Shown here: positions 43,701 to 56,600 of the stretch, in pieces
How the letters are laid out: each line of letters opens with the position of its first letter
Numbering within the stretch: the stretch's first letter is position 1
Assembly (NCBI RefSeq): GCF_905171765.1
Contig: NC_053390.1
Coordinates: 214,081,208 to 214,145,207, forward strand
Reading direction: 5' to 3'
DNA: 64,000 bases
From: Bufo bufo
Lineage: Eukaryota > Chordata > Amphibia > Anura > Bufonidae
Notes under the pieces: model-generated
Database searches by the model: none
The model's input: only the letters and a program-made list of their open reading frames with translations
What the model was told of the DNA's origin: nothing
Position numbers and translations under genes: made by a program

Positions 43701-44235
43701 TACAAACTATACATTACTAGACTTTATAATTGACATTCTAGATAATAATAACTTACCCTTTCAACACACTTACTGATAGGAATCACCCGATGTTACTTTT
43801 TCCTTGAAGATGAGTTAGCTTCTATTGATATGGTCTTCACCTATAGGATCCATCCATCGTATGGACTGGGCCCAAGGTACTTCAACATAGCAATAATAAG
43901 AATTGCATATGCTCTTCACCTATAGGACCCATCCGTCTTATGGACTCCCCCCTAGGTCTTAAAGATATCTCTAACAAGATATGATCTTCACCTATAAGAC
44001 CCATCCATTTTTGGATTGGGCCCCAGGAACTTAAGCATATCTCGAACAAGATGATGATCTAGTCTTTGCCTTTTGGATCCATCCTTCTTATGGATCAGAC
44101 TCCTTGTACTCAAGCACTTTTTCTTATCTTGGAAAAGAACATCTGGAGGTACATACTCTCTGGTGCAATAAATCCAACACATAAGCCTAGAGCACAGTAT
44201 TATATCAACTTTGTTCAAATTTTGAGAGAACACAG
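31720..44235 (+). repeat. Higher-order repeat copy 3 (16 monomers)
   Basis: Landmarks: 31858, 32674, 33489, 34303, 35119, 35930, 36745, 37560, 38373, 39186, 39999, 40814, 41627, 42439, 43251, 44066. Position 2 (32674) again carries CTTCTTAACTTGG and CTCTTGTGC, as in copy 1, 26,005 bp earlier. The tag GTCACATAG is at 35526 (13,006 bp after copy 2), preceded by CAACTTTCATT. ATATCTGTAAC follows at 35834. The position-5 unit has GGAAATTAAGC, shared with copy 4. The unit at 38373 has a 2-bp change at the CTT repeat (CACTGCTTCTATC) and TTTTTGATCC, losing the BamHI site. The last unit (44066) has CACTTTTTCTTATC before the junction. Confidence 0.85.
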
Positions 44236-44724
44236 TCCATTGGTCTTATGGACTCCCCCCTAGGTCTTAAAGATATCTCTAACAAGATATGATCTTCACC
44301 TATAAGACCCATCAATTTTTGGATTGGGCCCCAGGAACTTAAGCATATCTCGAACAAGATGATGATCTAGTCTTTGCCTTTTGCATCCATCCTTCTTATG
44401 GATCAGACTCCTTGTACTCAAGCACTTCTTCTTATCTTGGAAAAGTCTTAAAGATATCTCTAACAAGATATGATCTTTACCTATAAGACCCATCCTTTTT
44501 TGGATTGGGCCCCAGGAACTTAAGCATATCTCGAACAAGATGATGATCTAGTCTTTGCCTTTTGCATCCACCCTTCTTATGGATCAGACTCCTTGTACTC
44601 AAGCACTTTTTCTTATCTTGGAAAAGAACATCTGGAGGTACATACTCTCTGGTGCAATAAATCCAACACATAAGCCTAGAGCACAGTATTATATCAACTT
44701 TGTTCAAATTTTGAGAGAACACAG
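44236..44724 (+). repeat. HOR junction 4: single 489-bp cassette
   Basis: An a block at 44236-44445 and a b block at 44446-44724, the same order and lengths as junction 3, which lies 13,005 bp upstream. The GCATCC and GATCTTTACC variants are retained. Entry and exit are both through AACACAGTCCATTGG. Confidence 0.9.
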
Positions 44725-47700
44725 TCCATTGGTCTTATGGACTCCCCCCTAGGTCTTAAAGATATCTCTAACAAGATATGATCTTCACCTATAAGACCCA
44801 TCAATTTTTGGATTGGGCCCCAGGAACTTAAGCATATCTCGAACAAGATGATGATCTAGTCTTTGCCTTTTGGATCCATCCTTCTTATGGATCAGACTCC
44901 TTGTACTCAAGCACTTCTTCTTATCTTGGAAAAGAACATCTGGAGGTACATACTCTCTGGTGCAATAAATCCAACACATAAGCCTAGAGCACAGTATTAT
45001 ATCAACTTTGTTCAAATTTGGAGAGAACACAGCTTTGCCAAAGCCCTAGTTCCAAACCTTGACTCTGCTATGTATTATATTTTATGGACAATAATGCTTT
45101 TTAAGCAACTTTCCTTAAATTATTAACAAATTGGTTAAAGGGCACCTATTTAAACAAAAAGTACAGCCTCCTCCATAACCCCTTAGCTGCCCTTACCATC
45201 TCCAATATAGGTGTGTTTTCCACCATTAGAGGTAGAAATAAGCTTTTACCAATTTGCTAATAATTTAGGCAATGTAACAAAGAGAAATAACAGAATAAAT
45301 ATCATAAAACTCAACAAGCTATACATTACTAGACTTTATAATTGACATTCTAGATAATAATAACTTACCCTTTCAACACACTTATTGATAGGAATCACCC
45401 GATGTTACTTTTTCCTTGAAGATGATTAGCTTCTATTGATATGGTCTTCACCTATAGGATCCATCCATCGTATGGACTGGGCCCAAGGTACTTCAACATA
45501 GCAATAATAAGAATTGCATATGCTCTTCACCTATAGGACCCATCCGTCTTATGGACTCCCCTCTAGGTCTTAAAGATATCTCTAACAAGATATGATCTTC
45601 ATCTATAAGACCCATCCATTTTTGGATTGGGCCCCAGGAACTTAAGCATATCTCGAACAAGATGATGATCTAGTCTTTGCCTTTTGGATCCATCCTTCTT
45701 ATGGATCAGACTCCTTGTATTCAAGCACTTCTTCTTATCTTGGAAAAGAACATCTGGAGGTACATACTTTCTTGTGCAATGAATCCAACACATAAGCCTA
45801 GAGCACAGTATTATATCAACTTTGTTCAAATTTTGAGAGAACACAGCTTTGCCAAAGCCCTAGTTCCGAACCTTGACTCTGCTATGTATTACATTTTATG
45901 GACAATAATGCTTTTTAAGCAACTTTCCTTAAATTATTAACAAATTGGTTAAAGGGCACCTATTTAAACATAAAGTACAGCCTCCTCCATAACCCCTTAG
46001 CTGCCCTTACCATCTCCAATATAGGTGCGTTTTCCACCATTAGAGGTAGAAATAAGCTTTTACCAATTTGCTAATAATTTAGGCAATGTAACAGAGAAAT
46101 AACATGAATAAATATCATAAAACTCAACAAACTATACATTACTAGACTTTATAATTGACATTCTAGATAATAATAACTTACCCTTTCAACACACTTATTG
46201 ATAGGAATCACCCGATGTTACTTTTTCCTTGAAGATGAATTAGCTTCTATTGATATGGTCTTCACCTATAGGATCCATCCATCGTATGGACTGGGCCCAA
46301 GGTACTTCAACATAGCAATAATAAGAATTGCATATGCTCTTCACCTATAGGACCCATCCGTCTTATGGACTCCCCCCTAGGTCTTAAAGATATCTCTAAC
46401 AAGATATGATCTTCACCTATAAGACCCATCCATTTTTGGATTGGGCCCCAGGAACTTAAGCATATCTCAAACAAGATGATGATCTAGTCTTTGCCTTTTG
46501 GATCCATCCTTCTTATGGATCAGACTCCTTGTACTCAAGCACTTCTTCTTATCTTGGAAAATAACATCTGGAGGTACATACTCTCTGGTGCAATAAATCC
46601 AACACATAAGCCTAGAGCACAGTATTATATCAACTTTGTTCAAATTTTGAGAGAACATAGCTTTGCCAAAGCCCTAGTTCCGAACCTTGACTCTGCTATG
46701 TATTATATTTTATGGACAATAATGCTTTTTAAGCAACTTTCCTTAAATTATTAACAAATTGGTTAAAGGGCACCTATTTAAACAAAAATACAGCCTCCTC
46801 CATAACCCCTTAGCTGCCCTTACCATCTCCAATATAGGTGCGTTTTCCACCATTAGAGGTAGAAATAAGCTTTTACCAATTTGCTAATAATTTAGGCAAA
46901 GTAACAAAGAGAAATAACATGAATAAATAGCATAATGCTCTACAACTATACATTGCTAGACTTTATAATTGACATTCTAGATAATAATAATTTACCCTTT
47001 CAACACACTTATTGATAGGAATCACCCGATGTTACTTTTTCCTTGAAGATGAATTAGCTTCTATTGATATGGTCTTCACCTATAGGATCCATCCATCGTA
47101 TGGACTGGGCCCAAGGTACTTCAACATAGCAATAATAAGAATTGCATATGCTCTTCACCTATAGGACCCATCCGTCTTATGGACTCCCCCTAGGTCTTAA
47201 AGATATCTCTAACAAGATATGATCTTCACCTATAAGACCCATCCTTTTTTGGATTGGGCCCCAGGAACTTAAGCATATTTCGAACAAGATGATGATCTAG
47301 TCTTTGCCTTTTGGATCCATCCTTCTTATGGATCAGACTCCTTGTACTCAAGCACTTCTTCTTATCTTGGAAAAGAACATCTGGAGGTACATACTCTCTT
47401 GTGCAATAAATCCAACACATAAGCCTAGAGCACAGTATTATATCAACTTTGTTCAAATTTTGAGAGAACACAGCTTTGCCAAAGCCCTAGTTCCGAACCT
47501 TGACTCTGCTATGTATTACATTTTATGGACAATAATGCTTTTTAAGCAACTTTCCTTAAATTATTAACAAATTGGTTAAAGGGCACCTATTTAAACAAAA
47601 AGTACAGCCTCCTCCATAACCCCTTAGCTGCCCTTACCATCTCCAATATAGGTGTGTTTTTCACCATTAGAGGTAGAAATAAGCTTTTACCAATTTGCTA

Positions 47701-50700
47701 ATAATTTAGGCAATGTAACAAGAGAAATAACATGAATAAATATCAAAAAACTCTACAAACTATACATTACTAGACTTTATAATTGACATTCTAGATAATA
47801 ATAACTTACCCTTTCAACACACTTATTGATAGGAATCACCCGATGTTACTTTTTCCTTGAAGATGAATTAGCTTCTATTGATATGGTCTTCACCTATAGG
47901 ATCCATCCATCGTATGGACTGGGCCCAAGGAACTTCAACATAGCAATAATAAGAATTGCATATGCTTTTCACCTATAGGACCCATCCGTCTTATGGACTC
48001 CCCCCTAGGTCTTAAAGATATCTCTAACAAGATATGATCTTCACCTATAAGACCCATCCATTTTTGGATTGGGCCCCAGGAAATTAAGCATATCTCGAAC
48101 AAGATGATGATCTAGTCTTTGCCTTTTGGATCCATCCTTCTTATGGATCAGATTCCTTGTACTCAAGCACTGCTTATCTTGGAAAAGAACATCTGGAGGT
48201 ACATACTCTCTGGTGCAATAAATCCAACACATAAGCCTAGAGCACAGTATTATATCAACTTTGTTCAAATTTTGAGAGAACATAGCTTTGCCAAAGCCCT
48301 AGTTCCGAACCTTGACTCTGCTATGTATTATATTTTATGGACAATAATGCTTTTTACGCAACTTTCATTAAATTATTAACAAATTGGTTAAAGGGCACCT
48401 ATTTAAACAAAAATACAGCCTCCTCCATAACCCCTTAGCTCCCCTTACCATCTCCAATATAGGTGCGTTTTCCCCCATTAGAGGTAGAAATAAGCTTTTA
48501 CCAATTTGCTAATAATTTAGGCAAAGTCACATAGAGAAATAACATGAATAAATAGCATAATACTCTACAACTATACATTGCTAGACTTTATAATTGACAT
48601 TCTAGATAATAATAATTTACCCTTTCAACACACTTACTGATAGGAATCACCCGATGTTACTTTTTCCTTGAAGATGAATTAGCTTCAATTGATATGGTCT
48701 TCACCCATAGGATCCATCCATCGTATGGACTGGGCCCAAGGTACTTCAACATAGCAATAATAAGAATTGCATATGCTTTTCACCTATAGGACCCATCCGT
48801 CTTATGGACTCCCCCCTAGGTCTTAAAGATATCTCTAACAAGATATGATCTTCACCTATAAGACCCATCCATTTTTGGATTGGGCCCCAGGAACTTAAAC
48901 ATATCTCGAACAAGATGATGATCTAGTCTTTGCCTTTTGGATCCATCCTTCTTATGGATCAGACTCCATGTATTAAAGCACTTCTTCTTATCTTGGAAAA
49001 GAACATCTGGAGGTACATACTCTCTGGTGCAATAAATCCAACACATAAGCCTAGAGCACAGTATTATATCAACTTTGTTCAAATTTTGAGAGAACACAGC
49101 TTTGCCAAAGCCCTAGTTCCGAACCTTGACTCTGCTATGTATTACATTTTATGGACAATAATGCTTTTTAAGCAACTTTCCTTAAATTATTAACAAATTG
49201 GTTAAAGGGCACCTATTTAAACAAAAAGTACAGCCTCCTCCATAACCCCTTAGCTTCCCCGTACCATCTCCAATATAGGTGCGTTTTCCCCCATTAGAGG
49301 TAGAAATAAGCTTTTACCAATTTGCTAAAAATTTAGGCAATGTAACAAAGAGAAATAACATGAATAAATAGCATAAAACTCAACAAACTATACATTACTA
49401 GACTTTATAATTGACATTCTAGATAATAATAACTTACCCTTTCAACATACTTACTGATAGGAATCACCCGATGTTACTTTTTCCTTGAAGATGAATTAGC
49501 TTCTATTGATATGGTCTTCACCTATAGGATCCATCCATCGTATGGACTGGGCCCAAGGTACTTCAACATAGCAATAATAAGAATTGCATATGCTCTTCAC
49601 CTATAGGACCCATCCGTCTTATGGACTCCCCCCTAGGTCTTAAAGATATCTCTAACAAGATATGATCTTCACCTATAAGACCCATCCATTTTTGGATTGG
49701 GCCCCAGGAACTTAAGCATATCTCGAACAAGATGATGATCTAGTCTTTGCCTTTTGGATCCATCCTTCTTATGGATCAGACTCCTTGTACTCAAGCACTT
49801 CTTCTTATCTTGGAAAGAACATCTGGAGGTACATACTCTCTGGTGCAATAAATCCAACACATAAGCCTAGAGCACAGTATTATATCAACTTTGTTCAAAT
49901 TTTGAGAGAACACAGCTTTGCCAAAGCCCTAGTTCCGAACCTTGACTCTGCTATGTATTATATTTTATGGACAATAATGCTTTTTAAGCAACTTTCCTTA
50001 AATTATTAACAAATTGGTTAAAGGGCACCTTTTTAAACAAAAAGTACAGCCTCCTCCATAACCCCTTAGCTGCCCTTACCATCTCCAATATAGGTGCGTT
50101 TTCCACCATTAGAGGTAGAAATAAGCTCTTACCAATTTGCTAATAATTTAGGCAATGTAACAGAGAAATAACATGAATAAATATCATAAAACTCAACAAA
50201 CTATACATTACTAGACTTTATAATTGACATTCTAGATAATAATAACTTACCCTTTCAACACACTTATTGATAGGAATCACCCGATGTTACTTTTTCCTTG
50301 AAGATGAATTAGCTTCTATTGATATGGTCTTCACCTATAGGATCCATCCATCGTATGGACTGGGCCCAAGGTACTTCAACATAGCAATAATAAGAATTGC
50401 ATATGCTCTTCACCTATAGGACCCATCCGTCTTATGGACTCCCCCCTAGGTCTTAAAGATATCTCTAACAAGATATGATCTTCACCTATAAGACCCATCC
50501 ATTTTTGGATTGGGCCCCAGGAACTTAAGCATATCTCGAACAAGATGATGATCTAGTCTTTGCCTTTTGGATCCATCCTTTTTATGGATCAGATTCCTTG
50601 TACTCAAGCACTGCTTATCTTGGAAAAGAACATCTGGAGGTACATACTCTCTGGTGCAATAAATCCAACACATAAGCCTAGAGCACAGTATTATATCAAC

Positions 50701-53500
50701 TTTGTTCAAATTTTGAGAGAACACAGCTTTGCCAAAGCCCTAGTTCCGAACCTTGACTCTGCTATGTATTATATTTTATGGACAATAATGCTTTTTAAGC
50801 AACTTTCCTTAAATTATTAACAAATTGGTTAAAGGGCACCTTTTTAAACAAAAAGTACAGCCTCCTCCATAACCCCTTAGCTGCCCTTACCATCTCCAAT
50901 ATAGGTGCGTTTTCCACCATTAGAGGTAGAAATAAGATTTTACCAATTTGCTAATAATTTAGACAATGTAACAAAGAGAAATAACATAAATAAATAGCAT
51001 AAAACTCAACAAACTATACATTATTAGACTTTATAATTGACATTCTAGATAATAATAACTTACCCTTTCAACATACTTACTGATAGGAATCACCCGATGT
51101 TACTTTTTCCTTGAAGATGAATTAGCTTCAATTGATATGGTCTTCACCTATAGGATCCATCCATCGTATGGACTGGGCCCATGGTACTTCAACATAGCAA
51201 TAATAGGAATTGCATATGCTCTTCACCTATAGGACCCATCCGTCTTATGGACTCCCCTCTAGGTCTTAAAGATATCTCTAACAAGATATGATCTTCACCT
51301 ATAAGACCCATCCATTTTTGGATTGGGCCCCAGGAACTTAAGCATATCTTGAACAAGATGATGATCTAGTCTTTGCCTTTTGGATCCATCCTTCTTATGG
51401 ATCAGACTCCTTGTACTCAAGCACTGCTTATCTTGGAAAAGAACATCTGGAGGTACATACTCTCTGGTGCAATAAATCCAACACATAAGCCTAGAGCACA
51501 GTATTATATCAACTTTGTTCAAATTTTGAGAGAACACAGCTTTGCCAAAGCCCTAGTTCCGAACCTTGACTCTGCTATGTATTACATTTTATGGACAATA
51601 ATGCTTTTTAAGCAACTTTCCTTAAATTATTAACAAATTGGTTAAAGAGCACCTATTTAAACAAAAAGTACAGCCTCCTCCATAACCCCTTAGCTGCCCT
51701 TACCATCTCCAATATAGGTGCGTTTTCCCCCATTAGAGGTAGAAATAAGCTTTTACCAATTTGCTAATAATTTAGGCAATGTAACAGAGAAATAACATGA
51801 ATAAATATCATAAAACTCAACAAACTATACATTACTAGACTTTATAATTGACATTCTAGATAATAATAACTTACCCTTTCAACACACTTATTGATAGGAA
51901 TCACCCGATGTTACTTTTTCCTTGAAGATGAATTAGCTTCAATTGATATGGTCTTCACCTATAGGATCCGTCCATCGTATGGACTGGGCCATGGTACTTC
52001 AACATAGCAATAATAAGAATTGCATATGCTCTTCACCTATAGGACCCATCCGTCTTATGGACTCCCCCCTAGGTCTTAAAGATATCTCTAACAAGATATT
52101 ATCTTCACCTATAAGACCCATCCATTTTTGGATTGGGCCCCAGGAACTTAAGCATATCTCGAACAAGATGATGATCTAGTCTTTGCCTTTTGGATCCATC
52201 CTTCTTATGGATCAGATTCCTTGTATTCAAGCACTGCTTATCTTGGAAAAGAACATCTGGAGGTACATACTCTCTGGTGCAATAAATCCAACACATAAGC
52301 CTAGAGCACAGTATTATATCAACTTTGTTCAAATTTTGAGAGAACACAGCTTTGCCAAAGCCCTAGTTCCGAACCTTGACTCTGCTATGTATTACATTTT
52401 ATGGACAATAATGCTTTTTAAGCAACTTTCCTTAAATTATTAACAAATTGGTTAAAGGGCACCTATTTAAACAAAAAGTACAGCCTCCTCCATAACCCCT
52501 TAGCTGCCCTTACCATCTCCAATATAGGTGCGTTTTCCCCCATTAGAGGTAGAAATAAGCTTTTACCAATTTGCTAATAATTTAGGCAATGTAACAAAGA
52601 GAAATAACATGAATAAATAGCATAAAACTCTACAAACTATACATTACTAGACTTTATAATCTGACATTCTAGATAATAATAACTTACCCTTTCAACATAC
52701 TTACTGATAGGAATCACCCGATGTTACTTTTTCCTTGAAGATGAATTAGCTTCTATTGATATGGTCTTCACCTATAGGATCCATCCATCGTATGGACTGG
52801 GCCCAAGGTACTTCAACATAGCAATAATAAGAATTGCATATGCTCTTCACCTATAGGACCCATCCATCTTATGGACTCCCCCTAAGTCTTAAAGATATCT
52901 CTAACAAGATATGATCTTCACCTATAAGACACATCCATTTTTGGATTGGGCCCCAGGAACTTAAGCATATCTCGAACAAGATGATAATCTAGTCTTTGCC
53001 TTTTGGATCCATCCTTCTTATGGATCAGACTCCTTGTACTCAAGCACTTCTTCTTATCTTGGAAAAGAACATCTGGTGGTACATACTATCTGGTGCAATA
53101 AATCCAACACATAAGCCTAGAGCACAGTATTATATCAACTTTGTTCAAATTTTGAGAGAACACAGCTTTGCCAAAGCCCTAGTTCCGAACCTGGACTCTG
53201 CTAAGTATTATATTTTATAAACAATAATGCTTTTTAAACAACTTTACTTAAATTATTAACAAATTGGCTAAAGGGCACCTATTTTAACAAAAATACAGCC
53301 TCCTCCATAACCCCTTAGCTGCCCTTACCATCTCCAATATAGGTGCGTTTTCTACCATTAGAGGTAGAAATAAGCTTTTACCAATTTGCTAATAATTTAG
53401 GCAAAATAACAAAGAGAAATAACATAAATTAATAGTATAAAACTCTACAAACTATACATTACTAGACTTTATAACTGACATTCTAGATAATAATAACTTA
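44725..53500 (+). repeat. Shortened higher-order repeat copy 4 (11 monomers)
   Basis: Landmarks: 44863, 45677, 46491, 47304, 48119, 48930, 49746, 50560, 51373, 52183, 52996. The first five positions follow the 16-monomer pattern, with GTCACATAG at 48526, 13,000 bp after copy 3. From position 6 onward it matches the series at 1-4734: CCATGTATTAAAGC, then TGGAAAGAAC, then AAGATT, then GGATCCGTCC, then CTGGACTCTGCTAAG. The junction arrives after 11 monomers, not 16. The last unit (52996) is a mosaic: GACACATCC and GATAATCTAG as in the unit at 30245, then GGTGGTACATACTATC as at 59609, then the 4230-type tail. Confidence 0.83.
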
Positions 53501-53608
53501 GGACCCATTGGTCTTATGGACTCCCCCCTAGATCTTAAAGATATCTCTAACAAGATATGATCTTCACCTATAAGACCCATCAATTTTTGGATTGGGCCCC
53601 AGGAACTT
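48766..53608 (+). repeat. 4.84-kb segmental repeat, copy B
   Basis: Counterpart of 1-4842 at an offset of 48,765-48,766 bp. Differences from copy A include the third monomer lacking ATCTTGAGG and the sixth monomer being a mosaic. The shared right boundary is the abnormal ATAATAACTTAGGACCC junction and the ~108 bp after it. Confidence 0.85.
53501..53608 (+). repeat. HOR junction 5: deleted remnant (~108 bp)
   Basis: It begins with the same abnormal join as junction 1 (ATAATAACTTA to GGACCCATTGGTC) and retains only the start of the a block, through CATCAATTTTTGG and CCCCAGGAACTT. It then jumps directly to CAACACACTTATTGATAGG, the normal AT-rich tail of a monomer. Only a 2-bp TT is shared at the breakpoint, which suggests a deletion without long homology. 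The next bases carry 1-bp losses (GATGTACTTT; AAAATTGCATATG). Confidence 0.85.
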
Positions 53609-56600
53609 CAACACACTTATTGATAGGAATCACCCGATGTACTTTTTCCTTGAAGATGATTTAGCTTCTATTGATATGGTCTTCACCTATAGGATCCATC
53701 CATCGTATGGACTGGGCCCAAGGTACTTCAACATAGCAATAATAAAATTGCATATGCTCTTCACCTATAGGACCCATCCATCTTATGGACTCCCCCTAGG
53801 TCTTAAAGATATCTCTAACAAGATATGATCTTCACCTATAAGACCCATCCATTTTTTGGATTGGGCCCCAGGAACTTAAGCATATCTCGAACAAGATGAT
53901 GATCTAGTCTTTGCCTTTTGGATCCATCCTTCTTATGGATCAGACTCCTTGTACTCAAGCACTTCTTCTTATCTTGGAAAAGAACATCTGGAGGTACATA
54001 CTCTCTGGTGCAATAAATCCAACACATAAGCCTAGAGCACAGTATTATATCAACTTTGTTCAAATTTTGAGAGAACACAGCTTTGCCAAAGCCCTAGTTC
54101 CAAACCTTGACTCTGCTATGTATTATATTTTATGGACAATAATGCTTTTTAAGCAACTTTCCTTAAATTATTAACAAATTGGTTAAAGGGCACATATTTA
54201 AACAAAAAGTACAGCCTCCTCCATAACCCCTTAGCTGCCCTTACCATCTCCAATATAGGTGCGTTTTCCACCATTAGAGGTAGAAATAAGCTTTTACCAA
54301 TTTGCTAATAATTTAGGCAATGTAACAAAGAGAAATAACAGAATAAATATCATAAAACTCAACAAACTATACATTACTAGACTTTATAATTGACATTCTA
54401 GATAATAATAACTTACCCTTTCAACACACTTATTGATAGGAATCACCCGATGTTACTTTTTCCTTGAAGATGATTAGCTTCTATTGATATGGTCTTCACC
54501 TATAGGATCCATCCATCGTATGGACTGGGCCCAAGGTACTTCAACATAGCAATAATAAGAATTGCATATGCTCTTCACCTATAGGACCCATCCGTCTTAT
54601 GGACTCCCTTCTAGGTCTTAAAGATATCTCTAACAAGATATGATCTTCACCTATAAGACCCATCCATTTTTGGATTGGGCCCCAGGAACTTAAGCATATC
54701 TCGAACAAGATGATGATCTAGTCTTTGCCTTTTGGATCCATCCTTCTTATGGATCAGACTCCTTGTACTCAAGCACTTCTTCTTAACTTGGAAAAGAACA
54801 TCTGGAGGTACATACTCTCTTGTGCAATAAATCCAACACATAAGCCTAGAGCACAGTATTATATCAACTTTGTTCAAATTTTGAGAGAACACAGCTTTGC
54901 CAAAGCCCTAGTTCCGAACCTTGACTCTGCTATGTATTACATTTTATGGACAATAATGCTTTTTAAGCAACTTTCCTTAAATTATTAACAAATTGGTTAA
55001 AGGGCACCTATTTAAACATAAAGTACAGCCTCCTCCATAACCCCTTAGCTGCCCTTACCATCTCCAATATAGGTGCGTTTTCCACCATTAGAGGTAGAAA
55101 TAAGCTTTTACCAATTTGCTAATAATTTAGGCAATGTAACAAGAGAAATAACATGAATAAATATCATAAAACTCAACAAACTATACATTACTAGACTTTA
55201 TAATTGACATTCTAGATAATAATAACTTACCCTTTCAACACACTTATTGATAGGAATCACCCGATGTTACTTTTTCCTTGAAGATGAATTAGCTTCTATT
55301 GATATGGTCTTCACCTATAGGATCCATCCATCGTATGGACTGGGCCCAAGGTACTTCAACATAGCAATAATAAGAATTGTATATGCTCTTCACCTATAGG
55401 ACCCATCCATCTTATGGACTCCCGCCTAGGTCTTAAAGATATCTCTAACAAGATATGATCTTCACCTATAAGACCCATCCATTTTTGGATTGGGCCCCAG
55501 GAACTTAAGCATATCTCGAACAAGATGATGATCTAGTCTTTGCCTTTTGGATCCATCCTTCTTATGGATCAGACTCCTTGTACTCAAGCACTTCTTCTTA
55601 TCTTGGAAAATAACATCTGGAGGTACATACTCTCTGGTGCAATAAATCCAACACATAAGCCTAGAGCACAGTATTATATCAACTTTGTTCAAATTTTGAG
55701 AGAACATAGCTTTGCCAAAGCCCTAGTTCCGAACCTTGACTCTGCTATGTATTATATTTTATGGACAATAATGCTTTTTAAGCAACTTTCCTTAAATTAT
55801 TAACAAATTGGTTAAAGGGCACCTATTTTAACTAAAATACAGCCTCCTCCATAACCCCTTAGCTGCCCTTACCATCTCCAATATAGGTGCGTTTTCCACC
55901 ATTAGAGGTAGAAATAAGCTTTTACCAATTTGCTAATAATTTAGGCAAAGTAACAAAGAGAAATAACATGAATAAATAGCATAAAACTCTACAAACTATA
56001 CATTACTAGACTTTATAATTGACATTCTAGATAATAATAACTTACCCTTTCAACACACTTACTGATAGGAATCACCCGATGTTACTTTTTCCTTGAAGAT
56101 GAATTAGCTTCTATTGATATGGTCTTCACCTATAGGATCCATCCATCATATGGACTGGGCCCAAGGAACTTCAACATTGCAATAATAAGAATTGCATATG
56201 CTCTTCACCTATAGGACCCATCCGTCTTATGGACTCCCCCCTAGGTCTTAAAGATATCTCTAACAAGATATGATCTTCACCTATAAGACCCATCCATTTT
56301 TGGATTGGGCCCCAGGAACTTAAGCATATCTCGAACAAGATGATGATCTAGTCTTTGCCTTTTGGATCCATCCTTCTTATGGATCAGATTCCTTGTACTC
56401 AAGCACTGCTTATCTTGGAAAAGAACATCTGGAGGTACATACTCTCTGGTGCAATAAATCCAACACATAAGCCTAGAGCACAGTATTATATCAACTTTGT
56501 TCAAATTTTGAGAGAACATAGCTTTGCCAAAGCCCTAGTTCCGAACCTTGACTCTGCTATGTATTATATTTTATGGACAATAATGCTTTTTATGCAACTT

